Shown: positions 33,816-43,530, counted from the first letter of the stretch. The stretch is DNA of 44,320 nucleotides from an uncultured Bacilli bacterium (GCA_934101795.1 CAKORY010000007.1:1-44320); one strand, 5' to 3'. Made by a program: numbers and translations. The notes: generated from the sequence alone by a model not told the origin.

Positions 33816-34118
33816 CATTAAATCTTCAATAGAAGTTTCTAGTATTATAGATAGTAAAACTATTTTTTTTAGTGGCATTTTCTTAGTAGAATCATTTTCA
33901 CTTTCAAATCTTTTGTAGTGTGTATGATTATAATCTAATAATGCTGCAATATTTTCTGTAGTATAAGGATTAATTGCACTGTTTGAACTTATTTTTTTAA
34001 ATTCTTTGTACTTTTCTTTTCTTATTTTTTTAATATTTTTACATATTCTATAATATAGGTCTTCATTATTGCTTTTTGCAATTTTTTCTTGTAATTCTTG
34101 AAAACTATAAACAGCCAT
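33810..34118 (-). CDS. XRE-like helix-turn-helix protein, 102 aa
   Basis: Weak but plausible XRE-type domain. The N-terminal third is basic and helical (RICKNIKKIRKEKYKEFKKI). The segment NPYTTENIAALLDYNHTHYKRFESE has the spacing of helix-turn-helix recognition, and IVLLSIILETSIEDLMK is the usual closing helix of HTH_3 proteins. The likely role is transcriptional regulation, perhaps of the divergent EndA-like nuclease whose promoter is 90 bases away. The Cro/CI signature residues are not fully conserved, hence moderate confidence. Confidence 0.65.
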   Translation of the reverse strand: MAVYSFQELQEKIAKSNNEDLYYRICKNIKKIRKEKYKEFKKISSNSAINPYTTENIAALLDYNHTHYKRFESENDSTKKMPLKKIVLLSIILETSIEDLMK

Positions 34119-34207
34119 ACTTTACACCTCGGATATATTATCCCATAATATAAAAAAAATACAAGCCACTTATAGACACATTTTGACAAAAATAGCTATA
34201 TTTTTGT

Positions 34208-34235
34208 TTGAAATTAGCTAAAAATGCTATATAAT
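34208..34235 (+). promoter_or_regulatory. promoter of the EndA-like nuclease
   Basis: TTGAAA (34208-34213), 16-base spacer, TATAAT (34230-34235). The upstream ATG at 34224 lies within this promoter, so translation must begin at ATG 34254. Confidence 0.65.
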
Positions 34236-34253
34236 TATGTTAGAGGTAATAAA

Positions 34254-34958
34254 ATGAAAAGAAAAAATATGCTTTTAACAAGCTTGATTTTGGCACTTAT
34301 TATTGGTGTTTATACTTATTATACTGATAATAGTAGTGCTTATGTTAATAATAATGATAATACTATTTATAAATATGATGTGTCTGATGTTGATAAATTT
34401 ACGGGTTATAATTATATTGAACTTAATGGTAACGTTCCTGTTTTTGAGAAAATAGATACATCTAAATCTTTTGAAGAGTATAGTAAACTTGATAGTTTAG
34501 GAAGAGCTGGAGTTGCTTTTGCTAATATTGGAGTAGATTTGATGCCTACGGAAAAAAGAGGTTCAATTGGAATGATTAAGCCTTCTGGTTGGCATACTAT
34601 AAAATATGATATTGTTGATGGAAAATACCTATATAATAGATGTCATTTAATTGGATATCAGTTAACTGGTGAGAATACTAATCCTAATAATTTAATTACT
34701 TGTACAAGACAAATGAATACAAAGGGTATGCTTGATTTTGAAAATAAAGTAGCAAATTATGTAAAGAGCACTAATAATCATGTTCTTTATAGAGTTACTC
34801 CAGTATACAAAGATGATAATTTACTGGCAACAGGTGTTATTATAGAAGCCAAATCTGTTGAAGATAATGGGGAAGGCATTTTATTTAATGTATTTGTTTA
34901 TAATATTCAAAATGGTATAAAAATTGATTATAAAACTGGAGAAAGTAATTTAAAATAG
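34254..34958 (+). CDS. secreted or anchored DNA/RNA non-specific endonuclease (EndA-like)
   Basis: 234 aa with an N-terminal signal/anchor helix (residues ~7-25). The beta-beta-alpha-Me nuclease core is visible: NRCHLIGYQLTG with catalytic His131, and LITCTRQMNTKGM with metal-binding Asn155. Overall like DNA-entry nucleases (EndA) and Streptococcus surface DNases. It may degrade extracellular DNA for nutrition or competence. ATG 34254 is supported by AGAGGTAA and the promoter position. The next gene is 15 bases downstream. Confidence 0.85.
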   Translation: MKRKNMLLTSLILALIIGVYTYYTDNSSAYVNNNDNTIYKYDVSDVDKFTGYNYIELNGNVPVFEKIDTSKSFEEYSKLDSLGRAGVAFANIGVDLMPTEKRGSIGMIKPSGWHTIKYDIVDGKYLYNRCHLIGYQLTGENTNPNNLITCTRQMNTKGMLDFENKVANYVKSTNNHVLYRVTPVYKDDNLLATGVIIEAKSVEDNGEGILFNVFVYNIQNGIKIDYKTGESNLK

Positions 34959-34973
34959 ATGGAGGTATAATTT

Positions 34974-35219
34974 ATGAGAAAGCTTGAGTTAAATAGAGTT
35001 TATAAACATTTTAAAGGAGATTTGTATTTAGTTTTGGATATTGCTATTGATAGTGAAACTAATAAAAAGATGGTTGTGTATAGAGCTTTATATGGTGAAA
35101 ATACTTTGTTTGTAAAAGATTATGATATGTTTTTAAGTGAAGTTGATCATGTAAAGTATCCAGATATAAAACAAAAATATAGATTTGAGCTTCAGGATAT
35201 TAAAAGTATTAAGAAATAA
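34974..35219 (+). CDS. DUF1653-domain protein, 81 aa
   Basis: Small soluble protein matching DUF1653: RVYKHFKGDLYLVLDIAIDS followed by SETNKKMVVYRALYGENTLF correspond to the conserved YxHFKG, hSET and VVYRALYG segments. Function of the family is unknown. GGAGGT precedes ATG 34974. It sits between the EndA-like nuclease and a UDG-fold protein; the short gaps suggest a three-gene operon. Confidence 0.8.
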   Translation: MRKLELNRVYKHFKGDLYLVLDIAIDSETNKKMVVYRALYGENTLFVKDYDMFLSEVDHVKYPDIKQKYRFELQDIKSIKK

Positions 35220-35241
35220 ATTGGTATTTGATGGTGCTTTT

Positions 35242-35901
35242 ATGAAGTTGGAAGATTTAAAGAAAGAATATGATAAATTACAAGTAAAATATGGTGCTAA
35301 AGAATTAGATTCTATATATAATGGAGGATGTGAAAATAATCCTGACATTTGTTTTATATTTATGAATCCGACGGGTAGGAATGTTGCAAGTTTAAAGACT
35401 TGGAAGGGAAGGAAATCTCCGTGGATTGGTACTAAGAATATATGGAAGTTATTTAAAGAAGTAAATTTAATAAGTAATGATACATTTGAAGTAATTCATA
35501 GTAAGAAGCCTAAAGATTGGGATTATGAATTTAGTGATTTTGTATATGAAGAGCTTACTAATAATAAAGTTTTTATTACTAATCTTGGTAAATGTACTCA
35601 GGTAGATGCTAGAGCACTATCTGATGAAGTTTTAAAAAAGTATCTTTTATTACTTTTTAAAGAAATTGAGATTATAAAACCTAAAGTTATTATTACTTTT
35701 GGTAATCAAGTTAGTTCAATTGTTTTAAATAAAAAAATATCTGTAAGTGAAAATAGAAAATTGTGTCATGAACTTAAAATAGGTAAAAATAAATATAAAG
35801 TATACTCTGTTTATTACCCAGTTGGAAATGGAATATTTAATATAGATAAATCTATTGAAGATATTAATTGGATTATAGAAAATGAAATATTAAAGAATTG
35901 A
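35242..35901 (+). CDS. uracil-DNA-glycosylase-superfamily-like protein
   Basis: 219 aa. The early ICFIFMNPTGRNVASLKTWK segment resembles the catalytic loop of UDG-superfamily proteins, and IIKPKVIITFGNQVSSIVLN followed by VYSVYYPVGNG resembles the later strand-loop of that fold. The canonical catalytic Asp (GDxPG) is replaced by an MNPTG motif, so this may be a non-canonical member such as a base-excision or nucleotide-binding protein. ATG 35242 is chosen; a TTG at 35185 would lie within the DUF1653 gene. Ends TGA-TAA. Confidence 0.65.
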   Translation: MKLEDLKKEYDKLQVKYGAKELDSIYNGGCENNPDICFIFMNPTGRNVASLKTWKGRKSPWIGTKNIWKLFKEVNLISNDTFEVIHSKKPKDWDYEFSDFVYEELTNNKVFITNLGKCTQVDARALSDEVLKKYLLLLFKEIEIIKPKVIITFGNQVSSIVLNKKISVSENRKLCHELKIGKNKYKVYSVYYPVGNGIFNIDKSIEDINWIIENEILKN

Positions 35902-36016
35902 TAAGTTTATTAAAAAGATGGGTGGAATTTACTTTTTCAACGTAGGAGTTTTATAAAATGTTAAAAATACGTTAAAGTGATGCTTTTGCATACTTATATA
36001 GCAACGTAAGAATATT

Positions 36017-36120
36017 ATGCGTGAGTTTGTTAAACCAAAAAAGGGTATGGTATAGTATATAAACATACTTTTCAAAAAGATGGAGATAACTATTATTGGG
36101 TATCAAATGAAGCTGAGTAA
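36017..36120 (+). pseudogene. decayed C-terminal fragment of an anchored surface protein
   Basis: After a ~115-base stretch with nothing supportable (35902-36016), a frame starting MREFVKPKKG shifts by one base into YKHTFQKDGDNYYWVSNEAE and ends TAA at 36118-36120. This resembles the C-terminal GVYKLVFNKDSNNNWYWVET of the gene at 11798. It is a relic of that family. The remaining 36121-36220 contains the promoter area of the next gene. Confidence 0.55.
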
Positions 36121-36220
36121 AAATATTTAAAAAGCAATCGAAAAATACTTTTCATTTGTTTTTTTATGTGATAAAATTATTTTGTAACATAGGAAGAAAG
36201 CAAGTAAGGATGTGGCATTT

Positions 36221-38767
36221 ATGGAAAAAAATAAAAAACAAGCATTAATTCTTAGTATAGTTGGGGTTTTAACATTAATTACCCTAGTGGCTGGTGCAAC
36301 GTATGCATACTTTAAAGCGCAAGGGGGAGAAGGTGGTTCATCAAAGGTTGATGTTACAACAGCAACAACTGATTTGTTAACATTTAAAATTGATAAAGCC
36401 ATTAACATTGGTATTACTCAAAATGAATTTAAAAAAGGTAATCCAGATGCTAGTGATTCAACCGGTGCACATGCAACACTCACTGCAAGTAATTCAAAAA
36501 ATGTAGAAAAAACAACAAGAAGTTATAACATATATTTTGTTATTGATACAAATGATTTTGAATATACAACACAGGATGGCACTCCAGAGTTATATTTAAA
36601 TGTAACTGATCCAAATGGTAATAAACTTGAAAATATTACTGGACTAGTTCACTATGAAAAAGGTTTTGATATTACAACTAGAACTGGTGGATTTTTATTA
36701 GTGCCAGATTATGATATCGAAGCAACTCGTGGAAATACAATTACTCAAGATTGGAAGGTTGAAGTTACATTTGCTAATCTTGATACTGATCAATCTAAGA
36801 ATATGGGTAAAAGCTTATCAGGTAAATTATTTGTTACCAGTGATAAAATGAATAGTTATGAGTTATCTAAAATAACTAATATGACAACTAAAACAACTTA
36901 TAATAGTATTGATACTACTTTAGATGTAGAAAAAGGTAGTGCAGAAGTAAATAAATACTTTTATGGTATAGAAAAAACATCAAGTAATGTAACAGGTTAT
37001 GTAAATAATAGTGGTGTTAAAAAAGTAGCTTTAAAAGATGTAACTTTTGTAGAAACAGATAAAAATACATATAAATTTGATAATTTAAGTGATAACTCTG
37101 TATATAAAGTTTATAGTTATGGAGTAGATAAGAATGGTATTAAAACTAATTTATATGAAACTGAAGTAACAACAAGTGAGTATAATAATCCAGTTGTAAA
37201 TAGTGTAAGTCATACATCAACTTTAAATAGTATAACACTAAGTGTTAATGCAACTAAAGGAGATAATGATATAGTAAAATACTATTATTCAAAAGATAAT
37301 GGACAAACTTATGAAGAAAGTGATTCAAATAGTTATGTATTTAATAATTTAAAAGATACAACAGAATATAAAATAAAGGTAAAAGTGCTTGATAGTTATG
37401 GAAGATATTCAACAGAATTTGTTAAAGCAATATCAACAGAAACATATATATTACCAAGTGTAACAAATGTTACACCAACAACAAAATATAATCAAATAAG
37501 TGTATCTGTAGTTGGAGCAAATGGAACAAATAATATATCAAAATATTATTATTCAATAAATGATGGAGCATATACAGAAAGTACTAATTCATCATATACA
37601 TTTACAGGATTAAATGAAAAAACAAATTATTCAATAAAAGTAAAAGTAGTTGATACTTTAGAAAGAGAATCGAATGTATATAGTTTAAGTGTAACAACAG
37701 ATGCATATGTACTTCCAAAAGTAACAAATGTATCAACTTCATCAACAGATAGTTCAATTACCATAAGTGTAAGTGCAAGTGGAGGAACAGGAAATGTTGT
37801 AAAATATTATTATTCAAAAGATAATGGATCCAATTATGTAGAAAGTACATCAAGTAGTTATACATTTAGTAATTTAACAAGTGATGCAACATTTTATGTT
37901 AAAGTTTATGTAAAAGATAGTAATAATAGAACAAGTAGTGTGTCTGCTACTTCTATTAAAACTAAGAGTAATAGTTTAGCTTCGTATATAAAATCTAAAT
38001 ATACATCACAAGGGTCAAATAATTTATATTATCATACAAGTAGTCTTTCTAATAGTGCTGGAGATTATTCATATAGATATGCAGGACCTTCTAGTCAGGT
38101 AAATAACTATGTTTGTTTAGCTAAGAATGGTTCTTCTTGTCCATCTGATAATTTATATAGAATAATCGGAGTATTTGGAGATCAAGTTAAAGTTATTAAA
38201 GCAACATCTGCTGGAAATCGAGCATGGGGTAATAATAATGCGTGGGCAACATCGTCTATGAATAATTATTTAAATGGTCAATATTTAAATAATTTAAAAA
38301 ATATCTTTAATGTAAATAAAATAGTTTATACAACGTGGAGGGTTGGTGGTTATGTTGATGCAAAAGGTACTAAATATACTCCGGCTAGCGCATATCAGAA
38401 AGAATTTAATAATCCAGCATCAGGTAGTCCTGATGGAAGAACTACATATAATGCATATATAGGTTTAATGTATGTTAGTGATTATGGATTTGCTGCATCT
38501 CCGAGTGCGTGGAATACTGATGTATATGAATATAGTGGTTCATCTATACCTTCGAATAATTGGTTATATACAGGTAATTATGAATATACTATTACAAGAG
38601 CAGCTAAATATAGCGATGAAATTTTTGGAATATTTAAAAACGGGCTTGTAAGTTTATTTAAACTTCCTAATAATAATGATACCTTTAGACCTACATTTTA
38701 TTTATCATCTTCTGCTTTATATGTATCAGGTACAGGAACTTTAAGTAATCCCTATACTTTTAATTAA
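36221..38767 (+). CDS. fibronectin-III-repeat surface protein with DUF6273-like C-terminus
   Basis: 848 aa. N-terminal membrane helix (LILSIVGVLTLITLVAGATY) followed directly by AYFKAQGG, as in TasA/CalY-type secreted fibre and camelysin-like signal regions. Next a beta-rich domain (~35-215), then about four FN3-type repeats of 85-95 residues, three of them closely similar (KYYYSKDNGQTYEE, KYYYSINDGAYTES, KYYYSKDNGSNYVE, each followed by F-x-x-L). The C-terminal ~235 residues (LYRIIGVFGDQVKVIKAT to FYLSSSALYVSGTGTLSNPY) resemble DUF6273 domains. ATG 36221 follows AAGGATG. The repeat part uses more A-ending codons (aca, tca, gta) than its neighbours. Probably a secreted or anchored adhesin-like protein. 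Confidence 0.8.
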   Translation: MEKNKKQALILSIVGVLTLITLVAGATYAYFKAQGGEGGSSKVDVTTATTDLLTFKIDKAINIGITQNEFKKGNPDASDSTGAHATLTASNSKNVEKTTRSYNIYFVIDTNDFEYTTQDGTPELYLNVTDPNGNKLENITGLVHYEKGFDITTRTGGFLLVPDYDIEATRGNTITQDWKVEVTFANLDTDQSKNMGKSLSGKLFVTSDKMNSYELSKITNMTTKTTYNSIDTTLDVEKGSAEVNKYFYGIEKTSSNVTGYVNNSGVKKVALKDVTFVETDKNTYKFDNLSDNSVYKVYSYGVDKNGIKTNLYETEVTTSEYNNPVVNSVSHTSTLNSITLSVNATKGDNDIVKYYYSKDNGQTYEESDSNSYVFNNLKDTTEYKIKVKVLDSYGRYSTEFVKAISTETYILPSVTNVTPTTKYNQISVSVVGANGTNNISKYYYSINDGAYTESTNSSYTFTGLNEKTNYSIKVKVVDTLERESNVYSLSVTTDAYVLPKVTNVSTSSTDSSITISVSASGGTGNVVKYYYSKDNGSNYVESTSSSYTFSNLTSDATFYVKVYVKDSNNRTSSVSATSIKTKSNSLASYIKSKYTSQGSNNLYYHTSSLSNSAGDYSYRYAGPSSQVNNYVCLAKNGSSCPSDNLYRIIGVFGDQVKVIKATSAGNRAWGNNNAWATSSMNNYLNGQYLNNLKNIFNVNKIVYTTWRVGGYVDAKGTKYTPASAYQKEFNNPASGSPDGRTTYNAYIGLMYVSDYGFAASPSAWNTDVYEYSGSSIPSNNWLYTGNYEYTITRAAKYSDEIFGIFKNGLVSLFKLPNNNDTFRPTFYLSSSALYVSGTGTLSNPYTFN

Positions 38768-38793
38768 AAAACATGGCATTGTCCATGTTTTTT
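38766..38793 (+). terminator. intrinsic terminator of the FN3-repeat gene
   Basis: AAAAAACATGG (38766-38776) pairs with CCATGTTTTTT (38783-38793), six-base loop, more T after. Confidence 0.8.
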
Positions 38794-38829
38794 TGATATA
38801 ATAAAATTAGAATTGAGGTTAAAAATAGG

Positions 38830-39516
38830 ATGGATCAAGAAAAAATTGGGAAATTTATTAAAGATTTAAGAATAAAGAATAATTTAACTCAAAAAGAATT
38901 TGCTGATAAATATAATGTTACTTATCAAGCAGTTAGTAAATGGGAAAATGGTAAGAATATGCCTGATCTTAGTTTATTAAAAGATATTTGTAAAGATTTT
39001 GATGTAAGTTTGGATGATTTATTTAATGGGGAAAAAAGTGTTAAAAAAAGTTATAAGAAATATATTATTATAGGTATTATATGTATAGTAATTGTATTAT
39101 TTTTAGTAATAAAAAATAATAATAATGGTGACTTTAATTTTAAAACAATTACTAGTTCTTGTGACGCGTTTAATATATCTGGTAGTATTGCTTATAATGA
39201 TAAGAAAAGTGCTATTTATATAACTAATATTAAGTATTGTGGTGGAGATGATACTAAAGAGTATGAAATAATTGAGTGTACATTATATGAATCACATGAA
39301 GATATAGAAAAGAAAATTAGTTCTTATAAATATGATGGTGATAAGAAAATTAAATTAGAGAAGTTTTTAGAAAATGTAACTTTTAAAGTTGATGGATATA
39401 AAAAGACATGTGATGAACATAATAGTTTATATTTATTAATAAATGCAACTGATGATAGTAAAAATATAACTACTTATAAAGTACCACTTGAAACGCAAAG
39501 TATATGTGCTAAATAA
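38830..39516 (+). CDS. membrane-anchored XRE regulator with extracellular domain
   Basis: 228 aa. A clear HTH_3 domain covers residues 10-66 (LTQKEFADKYNVTYQAVSKW), followed by a membrane helix at ~78-94 and a ~130-residue outer domain with four cysteines (SSCDAF, KYCGG, IIECT, KKTCD). A cytoplasmic DNA-binding head linked through the membrane to an outer domain is a one-component sensor-regulator design. Start is supported only by TAGGATGG. It leads an operon with a membrane protein and an ABC exporter, 15, 14 and 1 bases apart, and probably controls it. The signal is unknown. Confidence 0.85.
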   Translation: MDQEKIGKFIKDLRIKNNLTQKEFADKYNVTYQAVSKWENGKNMPDLSLLKDICKDFDVSLDDLFNGEKSVKKSYKKYIIIGIICIVIVLFLVIKNNNNGDFNFKTITSSCDAFNISGSIAYNDKKSAIYITNIKYCGGDDTKEYEIIECTLYESHEDIEKKISSYKYDGDKKIKLEKFLENVTFKVDGYKKTCDEHNSLYLLINATDDSKNITTYKVPLETQSICAK

Positions 39517-39531
39517 AAGGAAAATATTATT

Positions 39532-40374
39532 ATGAAGAAAAGATTAAATGTACAAAAATTAATAAAAATGGCTTATAAAGAAACTAAAAGAAGTTCTTTA
39601 GCTATATATTTAATATTAAGATTTTTAGTTATATTATGTATGATTTTACAAATACTTAGAGGAGATTTAAATAATGCTTTACTCTGCTTATTATCCCTTG
39701 TTTTATTGTTTGCTCCATTATTTATTCAAAATAAATATGAAATAACATTACCTGATGGCTTAGAGATTAGCATTTATTTGTTTATATTTTCTGCGGAAAT
39801 ACTTGGAGAAATAAATAATTTTTATGGTATAATTCCTCATTGGGATACTTGTTTGCACACTATTAATGGTTTTTTAGCCACGGCGGTTGGCTTTTCATTA
39901 GTTGATTTACTTAATAAAAATAGTAAAGACATTAATTTATCCCCATTTTATCTGTGTTTAGTTGCTTTTTGTTTTTCAATGACTATTGGTATTTTATGGG
40001 AGTTTTTTGAATATGGTGGAGATAAATTTTTAAAGTTTGATATGCAAAAAGATACTATTATTACAAGTGTATCTTCGGTTGCAATGAATCCTAGTGGTGA
40101 AAATAAACCTATTATTTTAGATAATATTGGTAAAACTTTAATATATGATACTGATGGTAATTTACTTTATACTGTAAATGATGGTTATTTAGATATTGGC
40201 TTAAATGATACAATGAAGGATTTATTTGTTAATTTTCTCGGGGCTGTTTGTTTTAGTATTTTTGCTTATATAGGACTTAAAAATAATAAAAAAAGTTCTG
40301 TTGTTAAAAAGTTTGTTCCTACGAAAGAAAAAAGAAAAATGGCTGAGTCTGTTAAAAATAGTTTAAATAAGTAA
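39532..40374 (+). CDS. YjdF/DUF2238-like integral membrane protein
   Basis: 280 aa with about six membrane helices. HWDTCLHTINGF (residues 103-114) and WEFFEYGGD (156-164) are the histidine-aspartate and glutamate motifs of the YjdF/DUF2238 family, suggesting a metal-binding or catalytic membrane site. A soluble loop (~165-225) is unusually long. The tail is basic. 15 bases after the regulator and 14 before the ABC ATPase, so in the same operon. Function unknown in the family. Confidence 0.75.
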   Translation: MKKRLNVQKLIKMAYKETKRSSLAIYLILRFLVILCMILQILRGDLNNALLCLLSLVLLFAPLFIQNKYEITLPDGLEISIYLFIFSAEILGEINNFYGIIPHWDTCLHTINGFLATAVGFSLVDLLNKNSKDINLSPFYLCLVAFCFSMTIGILWEFFEYGGDKFLKFDMQKDTIITSVSSVAMNPSGENKPIILDNIGKTLIYDTDGNLLYTVNDGYLDIGLNDTMKDLFVNFLGAVCFSIFAYIGLKNNKKSSVVKKFVPTKEKRKMAESVKNSLNK

Positions 40375-40388
40375 AATGGAGGATTATT

Positions 40389-41090
40389 ATGGCTTATATA
40401 GAGTTTAAGAATGTAAATAAAGTATATAAAATGGGTGAAGTTGAAATAAAGGCTTTGTCTAATACTTCTTTTGAAATAGAAAAAGGAGAACTTGTTTGTA
40501 TTTTAGGGCCTTCTGGGGCTGGTAAAACAACTTGTTTAAATATTTTGGGAGGTATGGATACTTTAACAAGTGGAAATGTTTATGTTGATGGTAAATGTGT
40601 TAATAAATTAACTGGTAAGAATTTAATAAAATATCGAAGAAATGATATTGGTTTTGTTTTTCAATTTTATAATTTAATACAAAATTTAACTGTTATTGAA
40701 AATGTAGAACTTGCTACTCAGCTTTGTAAAAATTCTTTAAAACCAGAGGAAATATTAGATAAAGTTGGACTTGGAGATAGAATGAATAATTTTCCAGCTC
40801 AACTTAGTGGGGGAGAACAACAAAGAGTTGCAATTGCTAGAGCTATTTGTAAAAATCCTAAGCTTTTGTTATGTGATGAACCTACGGGGGCCTTAGATTA
40901 TAAAACGGGTAAACAAATACTTAAATTGCTTCAAGATACATGTAGATTAGAACATATGACGGTTGTAATTATTACACATAACTCTGCGATTAGTCCAATG
41001 GCTGATAAAGTTATAAAGTTTAAAAATGGTTCTGTTAGTGATATCATTATTAATGAAAAACCTACGGATATAAAGGATATTGAGTGGTAA
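40389..41090 (+). CDS. ABC transporter ATP-binding protein, MacB/LolD type
   Basis: 233 aa. Walker A GPSGAGKTT (40-48), Q-loop GFVFQFYNL, signature LSGGEQQ (139-145), Walker B LLLCDEP (159-165) and H-loop TH are all present. The class pairs with FtsX-like permeases that move lipoproteins, peptides or antimicrobials by a mechanotransmission mechanism rather than classical transport. GGAGG precedes ATG 40389. It is one base from the permease gene that follows. Confidence 0.95.
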   Translation: MAYIEFKNVNKVYKMGEVEIKALSNTSFEIEKGELVCILGPSGAGKTTCLNILGGMDTLTSGNVYVDGKCVNKLTGKNLIKYRRNDIGFVFQFYNLIQNLTVIENVELATQLCKNSLKPEEILDKVGLGDRMNNFPAQLSGGEQQRVAIARAICKNPKLLLCDEPTGALDYKTGKQILKLLQDTCRLEHMTVVIITHNSAISPMADKVIKFKNGSVSDIIINEKPTDIKDIEW

Positions 41091-41091
41091 A

Positions 41092-43527
41092 ATGAAAACT
41101 ATGTTATTTAAACATATATTTATGAAGATAAAGCAAAATTATAAAAGGTTTTTATCTTTATTATCTATGGCCCTTCTTGGAATTGGTTTTTATGCAGGGA
41201 TTGAAGCTTGTAGCCCTGATATGCTTAAAACTTTAGATAAGTTTTATGATGATAATAATGTTTATGATATAAAAGTTGTTTCTAATCTTGGACTTGATGA
41301 TAAAGATATAAATAGTTTATCTAAAATAGATGGATTTGATAAAGTAATAGGTTCATATGAAACAGATACTTATTTAAAGCTAAATAATGAACAATATGTT
41401 GTTAAAGTAATGGGGTTAAATAATAGTATTAATAAAGTTTATTTAGAAGATGGTAGTTTACCTAATGGTAATAATGAAATTGTTGTTGAAAAAAAGATGC
41501 TTTTAGATAATAATTTAAGTATTGGAGATTCTATTAATATTTTGGATAGTAATAAAAAAATAGTAGGAACTGTTATAAGTCCTTTGTATTTTTCTTCTGA
41601 AAGACCTAGTACTAATTTAGGTAGTGGTAAAGTTAATTATTATGCTTATACTTTGGAAGATGTATTAAAAAGTGATTATTATAGTGCTATTTATATAACC
41701 TTAAATAATACTAAAAATATGCTAACTAATAGTAAAGAATATAAAAATGTTATTGATGATGCTATTAATAAGATAGATGTTATTAAAGAAGAAAGAGAAG
41801 ATGAAAAATATAATGAGTTATATGGCATAAGTATAAATGAAAATGAAGTAGTTAAACCACATTGGTATCTTTATGATAGGTTAGATAATAATTCATATAA
41901 AGAATTAATTAATGCAAGTGATAATGTAAAGAATTTAGGAAATGTTTTTCCTTTAATATTTTTTGGAATTGCTGTTTTAGTTAGTCTTATTTCAATGATG
42001 AGGATGATTGAAGAAGATAGAACTGAAAATGGTACATTAAAGTCTTTGGGTTATAACAATTTTTATATTACTTTAAAATATGTTATTTATTCACTTTTAG
42101 CAACTGTTATTGGAGGTATTTTAGGTGTTTTTATTGGTTCTTATTTAATTCCTTATGTTATTTGGAATATTTATAAAAAATTATTTAATATGCCGATATT
42201 TATATATTCAATTAATAGTGCATATAATATGATTGGTTTTTGGATATGTATATTATGTATTTGTGGTACAGCATGTTTAATATGTATTTATAATTTAAAA
42301 GATGTTCCTGCAAATTTAATGAGACCTAAAGTACCTAAATCTGGTAGAAAAATATTACTTGAAAAAATATCATTTATTTGGAAAAGGCTTAAATTCTCTG
42401 ATAAAATAACTATTAGAAATATTTTTAGATATAAATCTAGAGTTTTAACAACTATTTTTGGAATTGCTGGATGTACAGCACTTATTTTGGCAGGCTTTGG
42501 TTTAAAAGATTCTATTAAAAATATAAATGATTATCAATATAGTAAAATATTTAAATATGATAAAATGATGATTATTAGTGAAAATGGTGATTATGAAAAG
42601 TTACTTAATAAAATTAATAATGAAAAAATTGTTAATAAAGCAGTAGATGTTAATTATCAAAGTATTAGTGTTTTAAATGGTGATATAAAACAAGATGTAT
42701 CTTTGATAGTACCAAATAATTTTAATAGGTTTAATGAGGTTGTTTCTTTAATTGATTATAAGAAGGAAGATAAAATTTATGATGATATATTAGATGATAG
42801 TTGTGTAATTAGTGAAAAAACTGCGAAACTTTTAAATGTATCTATCGGAGATGATGTTACTTTACTTGATAATGATAATAATAGTTATACTATAAAAGTA
42901 TCTTATATTGTTAAAAATTATATTAATCAGTATATGTACATAAATAAGAATACTTATAATAGTTTGTTTGGTAATTATAAAGTAAATTCTTTTCTAATAG
43001 ATTTAAATGAGTGTACTTTAGATGATAGTAATGATTTTGATATGGAATATATTGCTAGTAAGGATGCTATTTCTATTATTAATAATAGTGATGTGAAAGA
43101 TGTATTAAATGATATGTTATCATCTATTGATTCTATAGTGGCTATTTTAATTATTGCAGCAGCAATGTTAGCTTTTGTGGTTTTATATAATTTGTCTAAT
43201 ATAAATATTAGTGAAAGAAAAAGGGAAATAGCTACACTTAAAGTATTAGGTTTTTATGTTAAAGAAGTTGATAAATATATAAATAGAGAAACTATTATAT
43301 TGACAATACTTGGTATATTAATTGGTCTTTCATTTGGCTCTTATTTATGTCATTATATTATTTCTACTTGTGAACCTGATTATTTAATGTTTGATAGAGA
43401 AGTGTTTCTTTTAAGTTATGTTTTTTCAGCTTTAATTACTATTATTTTTACTATTATTGTTATTGTTGTGACTCATTTTAATTTAAAGAATATTGATATG
43501 GTTGAATCTTTAAAGAATGTTGAATAG
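41092..43527 (+). CDS. FtsX-like ABC transporter permease
   Basis: 811 aa. One N-terminal membrane helix, an outer domain (~40-280), three helices (~285-410), a second helix and outer domain (~440-690), and three C-terminal helices (~690-805). The two FtsX-type domains contain EEDRTENGTLKSLGYNNFYI and SERKREIATLKVLGFYVKEV, the conserved coupling region to the ATPase. The large outer domains suggest contact with an outer ligand or peptide. ATG 41092 follows GAGTGGT; an in-frame TTG at 41080 lies within the ATPase gene end. Confidence 0.93.
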   Translation: MKTMLFKHIFMKIKQNYKRFLSLLSMALLGIGFYAGIEACSPDMLKTLDKFYDDNNVYDIKVVSNLGLDDKDINSLSKIDGFDKVIGSYETDTYLKLNNEQYVVKVMGLNNSINKVYLEDGSLPNGNNEIVVEKKMLLDNNLSIGDSINILDSNKKIVGTVISPLYFSSERPSTNLGSGKVNYYAYTLEDVLKSDYYSAIYITLNNTKNMLTNSKEYKNVIDDAINKIDVIKEEREDEKYNELYGISINENEVVKPHWYLYDRLDNNSYKELINASDNVKNLGNVFPLIFFGIAVLVSLISMMRMIEEDRTENGTLKSLGYNNFYITLKYVIYSLLATVIGGILGVFIGSYLIPYVIWNIYKKLFNMPIFIYSINSAYNMIGFWICILCICGTACLICIYNLKDVPANLMRPKVPKSGRKILLEKISFIWKRLKFSDKITIRNIFRYKSRVLTTIFGIAGCTALILAGFGLKDSIKNINDYQYSKIFKYDKMMIISENGDYEKLLNKINNEKIVNKAVDVNYQSISVLNGDIKQDVSLIVPNNFNRFNEVVSLIDYKKEDKIYDDILDDSCVISEKTAKLLNVSIGDDVTLLDNDNNSYTIKVSYIVKNYINQYMYINKNTYNSLFGNYKVNSFLIDLNECTLDDSNDFDMEYIASKDAISIINNSDVKDVLNDMLSSIDSIVAILIIAAAMLAFVVLYNLSNINISERKREIATLKVLGFYVKEVDKYINRETIILTILGILIGLSFGSYLCHYIISTCEPDYLMFDREVFLLSYVFSALITIIFTIIVIVVTHFNLKNIDMVESLKNVE

Positions 43528-43530
43528 TAT

